A stretch of 64,000 nucleotides of DNA, taken from Mycobacterium sp. M26 (GTDB taxonomy: Bacteria; Actinomycetota; Actinomycetes; Mycobacteriales; Mycobacteriaceae). The first letter of the stretch is position 1; each line of letters begins with the position of its first letter. Shown piece after piece: positions 7,895 through 16,001 of the stretch. The stretch is from positions 186,001 through 250,000 of the forward strand of contig NZ_LN929908.1 of assembly GCF_001494595.1 (NCBI RefSeq). Reading direction: 5' to 3'. The notes under the pieces were generated by a model that was given only the letters and a program-made list of their open reading frames with translations, had not been told where the DNA came from and made no database searches. Made by a program: the position numbers and the translations under genes.

Positions 7895-8395
7895 ATGAGC
7901 ATCCGTCCAACACCCGAGAAACCAGGACCCGGGCAGGAGTCGGTGTGGGACTACCCGCGCCCGCCCCGGCTGGAGCCCTTCGACGGCTCGATCACGATCG
8001 AACTCGGTGGCGCCGTGATCGCCTCGACCGACCGCGGCTGGCGGGTGCTGGAAACCAGCCACCCGCCCACCTACTACCTGCCCCGGGAGGCGTTCGCCGA
8101 CGGTGTGCTGCGGGATGCGCCGGGCTCGTCGTGGTGCGAGTGGAAGGGCCAGGCCCGGTACTACGACCTGGTGACCGAGGCCCGTACCGCACCCAAGGCG
8201 GCCTGGACCTACCCGAACCCGACCCGGGGCTTCGAACCGATCGCCGGCGCGATCGCCGTGATGGCCGGGCAGGTGGATCGCTGCACGGTCAACGGCGAGA
8301 CCGTGGTGCCCCAGCCCGGCGGTTTCTACGGCGGCTGGATCACCAGCTGGGTTGCCGGCCCCTTCAAGGGCATCCCGGGCTCGATGGGGTGGTGA
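7895..8395 (+). CDS. DUF427 domain-containing protein
   Basis: 166 residues, cytoplasmic. The DUF427 fold covers about residues 30-130: a GWRVLETSHPPTYYLPREAF segment near 49-68 (Tyr-Tyr-hydrophobic-Pro hallmark), then CEWKGQARYYD and a C-terminal GGWIT region. The biochemical role of DUF427 proteins is not established. It is divergent from the L subunit gene and shares its operator region, so it could belong to the same regulon; this is inference. It ends 95 bp before amt. Confidence 0.8.
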   Translation: MSIRPTPEKPGPGQESVWDYPRPPRLEPFDGSITIELGGAVIASTDRGWRVLETSHPPTYYLPREAFADGVLRDAPGSSWCEWKGQARYYDLVTEARTAPKAAWTYPNPTRGFEPIAGAIAVMAGQVDRCTVNGETVVPQPGGFYGGWITSWVAGPFKGIPGSMGW

Positions 8396-8410
8396 TCACC
8401 CGCACGGTGT

Positions 8411-8448
8411 GAAACACGGCAGAAACATGAATGCCGCACGTTGGAAAC
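8411..8448. promoter_or_regulatory. GlnR-type binding box upstream of amt
   Basis: Four 5-mers spaced by exactly 6 bp: GAAAC (8411), GAAAC (8422), GCCGC (8433), GAAAC (8444). Actinobacterial GlnR boxes are alternating a- and b-sites with this spacing, where b-sites read GAAAC. Both b-sites are perfect; the a-sites are degenerate. It fits nitrogen-limitation control of the ammonium transporter. Confidence 0.65.
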
Positions 8449-8490
8449 ACCGCGCCGACATTCTCGTCGGGACCGTCGAAGGAGCCGGAC

Positions 8491-9786
8491 TTGAATTCGA
8501 TCGATCCCGCCGCCACCGCCTGGCTGCTCGCCAGCACCGCGCTGGTCCTGTTGATGACACCCGGGCTGGCCATCTTCTACGGCGGCATGGTCCGCACCAC
8601 CGGCGTGCTGAACATGATCATGATGAGCTTCATCGCGATCCCGCTGGTCACCGTCACCTGGCTGCTGGTCGGTTACTCGCTGGCCTTCTCCGGTGACAGC
8701 GCCGGCGGTTTCATCGGCGATCTGTCCCATATCGGGATGGCGGGCATCGACCCGAGCACCGTCCACGGCTCGGTGCCCGAGCTCCTCTATGCCACCTTCC
8801 AGCTCAGCTTCGCGATCATCACCGCGGCCCTGGTCAGCGGTGCGATCGCCGACCGGGCCAAGTTCGCCGCCTGGATGGTGTTCGTCCCGATCTGGGCGGT
8901 GCTGGTGTATTCGGTTGTGGCGCATTGGGTCTGGGCGCCTGGCGGCTGGCTGTACAAGCTCGGTGTGCTCGACTACGCCGGCGGGCTGGTGGTCGAGATC
9001 GTCTCCGGTGCCTCGGCGCTGGCGCTGGCGCTGGTCCTCGGACCCCGGATCGGGTTCAAGGTCGACGCGATGCGCCCGCACAATCTGCCGTTCGTGTTGC
9101 TGGGCGTCGGACTGCTGTGGTTCGGCTGGTTCGGCTTCAACGCGGGATCCGCGCTGGCCGCCAACGGAGCTGCGGCCGCGATCTTCCTCAATACGCTGGT
9201 CGCCGGGTGCCTCGGCATGCTGGGCTGGTTGTCGGTCGAGCAGATCCGCGACGGCAGGCCCACCACATTCGGTGCCGCCTCGGGCGTGGTGGCCGGCCTG
9301 GTCGCCATCACCCCCTCCTGCGGAACGGTCAACACCCTCGGTGCCGCCATCGTCGGGGTGGCCGCCGGAATCGTGTGCGCGTTCGCCATCGGGCTGAAAT
9401 TCCGCTTCGGCTATGACGATTCGCTCGACGTGGTCGGGGTGCACTTTGTCGGCGGGGTGGTCGGCGTGCTGCTCATCGGTTTCTTGGCCACCGCGGTCAT
9501 GACGGGCGGTCCCGAAGGGCTGTTCTTCGGTGGCGGTCTGGCCCAGCTCGGTAAGCAGGCGCTCGGGATGGTGGTTGTCGCCGCGTACGCGTTCGTCATG
9601 TCCTACGGCCTGGCCAAGCTCATCGACCGGACCATGGGCTTCCGGCTCAGTCCCGAGGACGAGATGGCCGGAGTGGACTTCGCCCAGCACGCCGAAACGG
9701 CGTATGCCGAAGGGGTGCACGGCCATCAGCCGCTGCGCAGGCCCCTGTTCGGGGAAGGCCGTCCCCGCTCCGACGACGAGGACTGA
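8491..9786 (+). CDS. amt: Ammonium transporter (Amt/MEP/Rh family)
   Basis: 431 residues from the TTG at 8491; an ideal AAGGAG lies at 8479-8484, 6 bp upstream. An in-frame ATG at 8431 falls inside the GlnR box and is unlikely. About eleven membrane helices are visible. Amt hallmarks are PGLAIFYGGMVR near residues 27-38, the ADRAKF and HWVWAPGGWL segments, and DDSLDVVGVHFVGG with a pore His. It imports ammonium/ammonia. A charged cytoplasmic tail of about 50 residues ends the protein. No glnB follows, unlike many amt loci: the next gene is convergent and unrelated. Confidence 0.92.
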   Translation: MNSIDPAATAWLLASTALVLLMTPGLAIFYGGMVRTTGVLNMIMMSFIAIPLVTVTWLLVGYSLAFSGDSAGGFIGDLSHIGMAGIDPSTVHGSVPELLYATFQLSFAIITAALVSGAIADRAKFAAWMVFVPIWAVLVYSVVAHWVWAPGGWLYKLGVLDYAGGLVVEIVSGASALALALVLGPRIGFKVDAMRPHNLPFVLLGVGLLWFGWFGFNAGSALAANGAAAAIFLNTLVAGCLGMLGWLSVEQIRDGRPTTFGAASGVVAGLVAITPSCGTVNTLGAAIVGVAAGIVCAFAIGLKFRFGYDDSLDVVGVHFVGGVVGVLLIGFLATAVMTGGPEGLFFGGGLAQLGKQALGMVVVAAYAFVMSYGLAKLIDRTMGFRLSPEDEMAGVDFAQHAETAYAEGVHGHQPLRRPLFGEGRPRSDDED

Positions 9787-9792
9787 GCGCGG

Positions 9793-11535
9793 TCAGCGCC
9801 GCTTGCGGCGGCGCAGGAAGGCCAAGCCGAACACGAACACCGCCAGGCTCTGCGGCGGATCGGTCATCTGGTAGCCGAGATCCTTGAGGATGCCGATCTC
9901 GATGGCGCTCAGGGTCCGCACGCCCAAACCGGTGTCGGTGGAGGCGTTCATCAGCTTGGCGTTGGATCCGGTGAACGTCGTATCGTCCAGGTGCGACATG
10001 GAACTGCCGGATTCCCAGGGGTTGGGCGTGTACAGCGGGACCGGGTTGCCGTTGTTGGCCGCCATCGCGAAGGCGCCACCGAAGTACAGCCCCTGATTGC
10101 CACCGGTCAGATACGGGTTGTAGGTGGAGACCCAGTTGTAGCTGCCGTTGATCGGGTGCGCGCCGGTGGAGGTCACCACGAAGCCGTCGAAGGTGGTCCA
10201 GTTGTCGCCGGTGTTGTTGCCCGCACTGTCGATCACCGACAGGAAGCCCAGGGTGTGGATCAACTCGTGCAGGGCGGTGGACTGGAAGTCGTACTGGCCG
10301 GGGGCCACGGTATCGCCGTAGGCCCAGGAGTACTTGAAGTTCCAGGTGATCTCGCCGTCGGCCGCCGAACCGTTGAGATCCTGGCCGGTCTGAATCTTCT
10401 TCTGCACCACGGTGTTGTAGAAGCCGGGGTCACTCGACACCAGATCGCTTCCGGCCGAGGCCAGTGTCGAGGTGAAGAAGGAATACTCGCCGGTGACGTT
10501 GTAGGTGATGGTCACCGGCTGGGGTGCCTCGATATAGGACGACAGATAGATGGCCGTCGACTGCAGCGCGGCGCGCGCGGCGCTGGACCAGAACTGGGCG
10601 CCGGACCCGTAGATGAAGCTGAACGCCACCCGGGTGACGGTGTCGTTCTGGGTCACCGACACCAGCGCGCCGGTGTCGGGCGACCGCAGCGGGTCCAGCA
10701 GATTGATGTGCAGCCCGGAGTCGGTGGCCGAGATGGTGAACGCGTCGACACCGTCGAACCCGCTACCGGGTGTGTAGGTGTAATTGCCCGCGGAATCGAC
10801 TGTGACACTGCCGTAGTGGGGCGTCTGGGTGACGGCGTAGACGATGGGGTCGCCCTCGGGATCCACGGCATTGAGGCTGCCGCTGATGGTGCCGCCGGTC
10901 TGACCGCTGGTCTGAACCGGTGCGACGGTGGGTGCCTGATTGAAGAACGCTCGCCGCACCAGCAGGCCGATGCCCTCGAAGAAGGAGCCCACCGACGTCA
11001 GCAGATTGGTGAAGACATCGGTGACCGAGGACGCCGACGCACTGGCGCTCGGCACCCGCAGTGCGCTGATGTCATCCGGGGTCGCGACGACGGCGCTCGC
11101 GCTCGGGCTCGACGTGACGGTGACGACGGTGGTGGCCGCCGCCGTCGTCGAGGTGGTGTCCTCACTCGCCGATGACGCCGTGGCATCGGTGACCGCAGCT
11201 TCGGTGGCCGGCACCCGCCGGGCATGACCGGTGCTCGGCAGGCGGCTGCCGACGGTGCGGGTACTGACGGTGGTGGACGTCGTGCGTGCCGCGCCCGCGG
11301 TCGTCGATCCGGTGGCCGAGGCAGACCCGGGGGTATCGGCACTCTTGGTGCGGGCCGACCGTGCCGAGTGTCCGGTCGAGGAGGCGCCCGACGTCGAGGG
11401 GCCTGCCGAAACCGATCCGGAATCCTGGTCGGCACCGTCAGCCAGCGCGATGCCCACGGCTTGCGGTCCGACCAGCGACAAGCCGACGACGAACGCTGCT
11501 GCACCGACCCGGACACCGATTCGGGGTGTTGACAT
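9793..11535 (-). CDS. Secreted multidomain protein with zincin-like HELIH motif
   Basis: 580 residues. A signal peptide (about 1-33) precedes a long Ser/Thr/Ala-rich linker (to about 190), a cadherin/VCBS-like beta repeat (about 205-270, ending DAFTISATDSG), and a domain with HELIHTLGF. H423, E424 and H427 form a zincin HExxH, but residue 433, where matrixins have the third His, is Ser. The C-terminus is a short hydrophobic segment followed by RRRKRR, resembling a sorting or anchoring tail. It is probably an exported metal-dependent hydrolase or a surface adhesin. Activity is uncertain because of the missing third ligand. Confidence 0.7.
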   Translation of the reverse strand: MSTPRIGVRVGAAAFVVGLSLVGPQAVGIALADGADQDSGSVSAGPSTSGASSTGHSARSARTKSADTPGSASATGSTTAGAARTTSTTVSTRTVGSRLPSTGHARRVPATEAAVTDATASSASEDTTSTTAAATTVVTVTSSPSASAVVATPDDISALRVPSASASASSVTDVFTNLLTSVGSFFEGIGLLVRRAFFNQAPTVAPVQTSGQTGGTISGSLNAVDPEGDPIVYAVTQTPHYGSVTVDSAGNYTYTPGSGFDGVDAFTISATDSGLHINLLDPLRSPDTGALVSVTQNDTVTRVAFSFIYGSGAQFWSSAARAALQSTAIYLSSYIEAPQPVTITYNVTGEYSFFTSTLASAGSDLVSSDPGFYNTVVQKKIQTGQDLNGSAADGEITWNFKYSWAYGDTVAPGQYDFQSTALHELIHTLGFLSVIDSAGNNTGDNWTTFDGFVVTSTGAHPINGSYNWVSTYNPYLTGGNQGLYFGGAFAMAANNGNPVPLYTPNPWESGSSMSHLDDTTFTGSNAKLMNASTDTGLGVRTLSAIEIGILKDLGYQMTDPPQSLAVFVFGLAFLRRRKRR

Positions 11536-11640
11536 CGAACTACCCGCCTTCCCCCGACTCCGCGCAGATGGATACCTGCGGCGGCGTTGATTTTAGGGTG
11601 CCGGGCCCGGCGACTCGCCGAAGACCGCCATAACGGTCGG

Positions 11641-11787
11641 TCAGCGCAGCCCGATCAGGGCGGCAGCCAGCACGATCGCGGCAATACCCAGCAACAGACT
11701 GCAGCCCACGTCGCCATTCTTCGGGCTGGATCGGCGCCGGGCAGCGCGGACAACCAGGTGTTCATCCGCCGTCCAACTGCGGGTCAC
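11641..11787 (-). CDS. Possible small membrane protein, 48 residues
   Basis: A GTG-initiated frame of 49 codons including stop. Residues 1-28 are polar with a basic RAARRRSSPKNG segment; residues 29-46 are a clean hydrophobic helix (CSLLLGIAAIVLAAALIG) ending LR. This is the layout of a tail-anchored one-helix protein with a positive cytoplasmic N-terminus. About three quarters of third codon positions are G or C, like real genes here. No clear ribosome site is seen, so the start is uncertain and a chance frame cannot be excluded. Confidence 0.4.
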   Translation of the reverse strand: MTRSWTADEHLVVRAARRRSSPKNGDVGCSLLLGIAAIVLAAALIGLR

Positions 11788-11939
11788 CGACGGCTGGCCC
11801 GACCAACAACAGACCTGTGGAAGCGGACATGTGTATGGATTTGACCGGCTGTCGGGACCAGCCCCATTTAGTGGTGAAAGACCATCTTTGCTCGCCGAAG
11901 GCAGGCCTTGTCGCGTGGCACTTAGCAGTCTAATCTGAA

Positions 11940-11953
11940 CATCTGTCCAGATG
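11940..11953. promoter_or_regulatory. Inverted repeat, probable operator of LLM operon
   Basis: CATCTG-TC-CAGATG, a perfect 6-bp inverted repeat ending 16 bp before the LLM gene start. Size and position fit a TetR- or MarR-type operator. The cognate regulator is not identified in the window. Confidence 0.45.
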
Positions 11954-11969
11954 CCGTCAGAAAGTTGTT

Positions 11970-12854
11970 ATGCGCTTCACGTTCTCCGACTCGATGACCC
12001 GTTCGGAGTTCCTGCCACGGCTGGCCGTGGCGGCCGAGGAGGCCGGATACGACGGGTTCACCATTCCCGACTCGATCGGCTATCCCGAGCACTCCGACGC
12101 GGTCTACCCCTACACCGCCGATGGGGACCGCAGCTTCCTGGAGGGCAAGGAGTTCATCGAGCCTTTCGTACTCGCCGGCTATCTCGGTGCGCTCACCGAG
12201 CGGATCCGGTTCACCACATTCGTGGTCAAGTTCCCGGTGCGCTCGCCGGTGCTGGCCGCCAAGGAGGCGTTCTCGGTGGCCACCCTGACCGGGAACCGGC
12301 TGGGTCTGGGTGTCGGTATCGGCAGCAGTCCCTACCCCGACGACTATCTGATGGCCGGCGTCGACCCCGCGCACAAAGGTGCTCGACTGGACGAGGCGAT
12401 CGACATCTTCCGGGGCTTGGAAACCGGCGAATTCTTCTCCTACCGCGGCCGGTTCTACGACGTGCCCTCGATGAAGGTCTGTCCGGTGCCCACCGAGCCC
12501 ATCCCGTTGCTGATCGGCGGTCACTCCGACGCCGCGCTGAAGCGGGCTGCCACCAGGGCCAACGGCTGGATGCACGCCGGCGGCCCCAATGACGCGCTGG
12601 AGACGATGATCGCCAAGCTGGCAGCTCTACGCGCCGAGGCGGGAAAAGCCCACGAACCCTTCGAGATTCACGCGGCGAGCCCCGACGGGCGCAGCGTCGA
12701 CGGCTGCCGTCGGCTCGAAGACCTGGGTGTCACCGACGTCATCGTCGGCTTCCGCAACCCCTACATCATCGGACAGGATCCGCAACCACTCGAGGACAAG
12801 CTGGCCCGGCTACGGCGGTTCGCCGACGAGGTCATCAGCAAGGTCAACCCCTGA
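11970..12854 (+). CDS. LLM-class flavin/F420-dependent oxidoreductase
   Basis: 294 residues, luciferase-like TIM barrel. Visible features are the N-terminal FTFSD strand, the EEAGYDGFTIPD segment near 23-34, the LTGNRLGLGVGIGSSPYPDDY loop near 108-128 and the PIPLLIGGHSDAALKRAA segment near 176-193, typical of mycobacterial F420-dependent LLM proteins. It probably oxidises or reduces a lipid or xenobiotic using F420 or FMN. It is the first gene of a five-gene run (to 16840) with a sulfotransferase, DUF1214-like, SnoaL-like and SDR genes. A palindrome lies just upstream. Confidence 0.85.
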   Translation: MRFTFSDSMTRSEFLPRLAVAAEEAGYDGFTIPDSIGYPEHSDAVYPYTADGDRSFLEGKEFIEPFVLAGYLGALTERIRFTTFVVKFPVRSPVLAAKEAFSVATLTGNRLGLGVGIGSSPYPDDYLMAGVDPAHKGARLDEAIDIFRGLETGEFFSYRGRFYDVPSMKVCPVPTEPIPLLIGGHSDAALKRAATRANGWMHAGGPNDALETMIAKLAALRAEAGKAHEPFEIHAASPDGRSVDGCRRLEDLGVTDVIVGFRNPYIIGQDPQPLEDKLARLRRFADEVISKVNP

Positions 12855-12862
12855 GGGGCAGC

Positions 12863-14005
12863 ATGAAGAACCTCTTCTACTTCGACTGGCGGACCTGGTG
12901 GACCCTGGTCGGTCTGGTTCGCCAGGAACCCGACGCCGCCCGGCGGCGCAAGCAGTACCGCACGCTGTGCGTAGTCATCCCGGCGCTGGCCGTTCTGCAC
13001 ACGGTGACCTTCGCTCTCGATCCGGTCGTCTTCCCCGCATTGCGCCGCAAAGAGATTCGCCAGCCCGTGTTCATCGTCGGCCACGCCCGCAGCGGCACCA
13101 CCTACCTGCACCACATGATGGCCAACGACCCCCGGTTCTCCTACGTCCTGCTGTGGGAGATGTTCTTTCCCTCGCTCATCGAGAAGAAGGTGCTGCGAGC
13201 GGTGCTGCGCTGGGATCAGCGCTTCGGTGGCCGGCTTCGCAAGCGCATCGACATCCTGGACCAGCGGCTGTTCGCCAAGAGCAACCAGGTTCACGAGTCA
13301 GGCTTGTTCGCGCCCGAGGAGGACGAGTTCCTACTCACCACATCGTGCGCATCCGGATTCTGGGTGGTCCAGTACCCGCAGGCCCAGCACCTCGACTTCT
13401 ACTACGTCGACGAGCGCTGGCCGGCCCGCAAGCGGCGCCGGGCCATGGAGTTCTACCGCGAATGCGTGCGTCGCCAGCTGGTGCTCAACGGTCCCGGCGT
13501 CATGCACCTATCCAAGGCGCCCATCCACTGCGGCCGGGTGCAGAGCCTGATCGACACGTTTCCCGATGCCAGATTCGTTGTCCCCGTGCGTAATCCCTAC
13601 GAGACCATTCCGAGCTTTCTGAAACTGATGCAGTATGCGTGGTCGGCGCGGAAACGCTCGGAGCCCGATATGCGGGAATCGTTCGCGTCCTTCGTTGAAT
13701 CCTCCTACCACTACTACCAACATCCATTGGACGTGCTGGACGCACACCCCGAGGTGCCCAGCGCGATCCTGAACTACTCCGACCTGGTCACCGATCCGGC
13801 CGCCACGATGCGCTCGGTGTACGAACAGATCGGCCTGGACATGGTGCCCGAGCAGGAAAAGACACTGGCCAGTGAAAAGGGCCGCGAATACCGGTCCGGC
13901 CATAGTTACAGTCTCGAAGAGTTCGGTCTGGAGGCCGACGGCATCCGCACGCATCTGGCGCCGCTGTTCGACCGGTTCGGTTGGGAGGCAGATCGTGTCG
14001 GCTGA
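12863..14005 (+). CDS. Sulfotransferase family protein
   Basis: 380 residues. The PAPS 5'-phosphosulfate loop is FIVGHARSGTTYLHH near residues 69-83; the 3'-phosphate loop is ARFVVPVRNPYETIPSF near 236-252. Family members move sulfate from PAPS to hydroxyl groups of lipids or sugars. A hydrophobic stretch near 33-50 could touch the membrane. It begins 8 bp after the LLM gene and overlaps the next gene by 11 bp, so the genes are one operon. The substrate is unknown; an alcohol produced or used by the flanking oxidoreductases is a reasonable guess. Confidence 0.85.
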   Translation: MKNLFYFDWRTWWTLVGLVRQEPDAARRRKQYRTLCVVIPALAVLHTVTFALDPVVFPALRRKEIRQPVFIVGHARSGTTYLHHMMANDPRFSYVLLWEMFFPSLIEKKVLRAVLRWDQRFGGRLRKRIDILDQRLFAKSNQVHESGLFAPEEDEFLLTTSCASGFWVVQYPQAQHLDFYYVDERWPARKRRRAMEFYRECVRRQLVLNGPGVMHLSKAPIHCGRVQSLIDTFPDARFVVPVRNPYETIPSFLKLMQYAWSARKRSEPDMRESFASFVESSYHYYQHPLDVLDAHPEVPSAILNYSDLVTDPAATMRSVYEQIGLDMVPEQEKTLASEKGREYRSGHSYSLEEFGLEADGIRTHLAPLFDRFGWEADRVG

Positions 14006-15353
14006 TCACACCGCCGAGTTGCGCGCCGCCTGGGACGAGATGATCGACCGGCTGGGCCGGGCCCGCGACGCCCTGGAGTCGCCGGAGTTGCATGCGCCGC
14101 CGCTGTCCGGGCCGCGCGATCTCGCCGAGGGCTACCGCTATCTGCTCGGCTTCCTGCACTCCGCGGTCGAACGGGCCTTCTTCGGCGACCCGGAGTTTCC
14201 GTACTTCCGGCGCAGCATCCAGGTCCTGGACAAGGCGACCATCGACAACGCCGACGCGATGTACCTGTCCACCCCGATCGACGGCAGGTTCACCTATCGG
14301 ATCACCGGACGGGTCGCCGACACCGCGCACTGGCGTGGCGGGCCACCAGCGCCCTCGGGACCGATTGCGCCGCAATACCTCATCGTCGAAGCCCACACCG
14401 GCTACGCCGGGGACAGCGGTGAACTCACCGAGTTGCAGCCCGGCGTGCGCGGCAACACCGGCAAGCTCGACTCCTCGGAGCTGGTGGTCGCCGACGACGG
14501 ACGGTTCGAGATCCTCCTCGCGCCCCAGCGGCCTGCGGACTACGACGGCAATTTCATCGGCACCGAACGGATCTCGACACGCAGCGGCCGAACCTTTCAC
14601 GCCGAGTTCGTCACCGTCCGTGCCCTCTACCACGACTGGGAACGCGAAGAAGCACCGGAACTGCTCATCGCGCGGCTGGACAAGATCGGCGAGCATCCAC
14701 CGGCACTGGACGCGGGCAGCGCAGCGGCGGCGATGCGGAGGGTCGGCGAGATCGTCGACAACCAGACCAGGTTCTGGAATGCCTTCTATGACGTGGTGTT
14801 GGAGGTCCACGGGGACCGCAACGGCGACGGCCAGACCTTCATGCCGCGCAACGACTTCAATGCACCGGCCGGTGCATCGCTGGCCACCGGCGGCGGGCAG
14901 AGCACCAATGTCTACTCCGGCGGCATGTACGAACTCGCCGACGACGAGGTGCTGCTGATCGACACCGAGGTGTTCGAGCCCCCGGCCTACATGGGATTTC
15001 ACCTCGCCAACCTCTGGGGCGAATCGCACGACTACGCCAACCACGTCAGCAGCCTCAACGGCACCCAGGCCCGCCGCGACGACGACGGCCACTACCGCTA
15101 CGTGGTGGCCCACCGCGACCCGGGTGTGCCGAACTGGCTCGACACCACCGGCTTGCCTGTCGGCTTCATGACGATGCGGTGGACGTATCCGGAACCGACA
15201 GAACAGTTTCCGGTGGTCACCGTCCGAAAGCTGCGCTTGGACGAACTCGGCGACCAGCTACCGGCAGACACCCCGCGACTGTCGCCGCAGGAGCGTCGCG
15301 AACAGATCCGAATCCGCCAGGAACACGTCCAGCGCCGGTATCGGCAGTACTGA
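13995..15353 (+). CDS. DUF1214-like domain protein
   Basis: 452 residues from GTG; GGGAGG at 13983-13988 supports this start, inside the end of the sulfotransferase gene. The N-terminal half is helical and charged; residues about 90-210 form a beta-rich region (FTYRITGRVADTAHWRGG, then TLERISTRSGRTFHAEF-like strands). The C-terminal part holds the TMRWTYPEP segment seen in DUF1214-type proteins. No signal peptide or membrane helix is seen. Function is unknown. Such genes often sit with sulfotransferase and SDR genes in mycobacteria, which suggests a shared lipid pathway. Confidence 0.7.
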   Translation: MSADHTAELRAAWDEMIDRLGRARDALESPELHAPPLSGPRDLAEGYRYLLGFLHSAVERAFFGDPEFPYFRRSIQVLDKATIDNADAMYLSTPIDGRFTYRITGRVADTAHWRGGPPAPSGPIAPQYLIVEAHTGYAGDSGELTELQPGVRGNTGKLDSSELVVADDGRFEILLAPQRPADYDGNFIGTERISTRSGRTFHAEFVTVRALYHDWEREEAPELLIARLDKIGEHPPALDAGSAAAAMRRVGEIVDNQTRFWNAFYDVVLEVHGDRNGDGQTFMPRNDFNAPAGASLATGGGQSTNVYSGGMYELADDEVLLIDTEVFEPPAYMGFHLANLWGESHDYANHVSSLNGTQARRDDDGHYRYVVAHRDPGVPNWLDTTGLPVGFMTMRWTYPEPTEQFPVVTVRKLRLDELGDQLPADTPRLSPQERREQIRIRQEHVQRRYRQY

Positions 15354-15386
15354 GCACCAACAGGTTCACCAACGAAAGGAAGCACG

Positions 15387-16001
15387 ATGAGCGAGACGTT
15401 CACCAGAGCCGATATCAAGGGCTTCTGGGCGGAATGGCTGGAGGCCAACCGGGAGGCCGAACGCGCCGGCGACTGGGGCGGCATGGCCGACCTCTACCTC
15501 GAGGACGCCACCTACGGCTGGATGTACACCCCCGACGAGCACTTCATGGCCATCGGTCGCGAGGAGATCCGCAAGTATGCGCTGGGCACCGAGATGTCCG
15601 GTCTGGAGGGGTGGCACTACGACTACATGGCCACCGTCATGGACGAGGAGAACGCCATGATCGTCGGCTTCTGGCGGCAGATGTCCGGCGTGCTCGACGA
15701 GAACGGCCAGGAGTACGAGATCCGTGGGATCGGCGGCAGCTGGTTCGGAGTGGCCCGCGACAAGACCGACGGCAAGATCCGTATCGAGTGGCAGCGCGAC
15801 TGGTTCGACCTCGGGTCCACCGCGCACACCTTCATGCAGGTGGCCAAATCCGGTAAGGCACCCAAGCCGTTCCTCGAGCGCATCGCCATCCCGATGATGG
15901 ACATGCCGGGCCGCGTGCACTACAACGAGCTGCGGTCCACCCTGTGGCCGCCGCCGGTGGCCGAGGGCCGCTACATCACCCAGAAGCCGCTGGGTACGTG
16001 A
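15387..16001 (+). CDS. SnoaL-like (NTF2 fold) protein
   Basis: 204 residues. An alpha+beta cone fold is suggested by FWAEWLEANREAERAGDWGGMADLYLEDATYGW near residues 10-43 and the GIGGSWF and IEWQRDWFDLG strands further on. It is clearly related to the SnoaL-like protein at 28791-29336, sharing the LEAN-x-AExxGDW and DATYGW phrases. Family members act as small isomerases, hydratases or binding proteins on hydrophobic ligands. A GAAAGGAAG ribosome site precedes the ATG. It overlaps the next SDR gene by 4 bp (GTGA). Confidence 0.8.
   Translation: MSETFTRADIKGFWAEWLEANREAERAGDWGGMADLYLEDATYGWMYTPDEHFMAIGREEIRKYALGTEMSGLEGWHYDYMATVMDEENAMIVGFWRQMSGVLDENGQEYEIRGIGGSWFGVARDKTDGKIRIEWQRDWFDLGSTAHTFMQVAKSGKAPKPFLERIAIPMMDMPGRVHYNELRSTLWPPPVAEGRYITQKPLGT

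Larger units (their letters stand above)
11536..11969. other. Intergenic region, 434 bp
   Basis: Between the divergent zincin-like gene and the LLM operon. It contains a possible 48-codon gene on the minus strand (11641-11787) and a 14-bp inverted repeat (11940-11953). Otherwise nothing is recognised. Confidence 0.6.
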
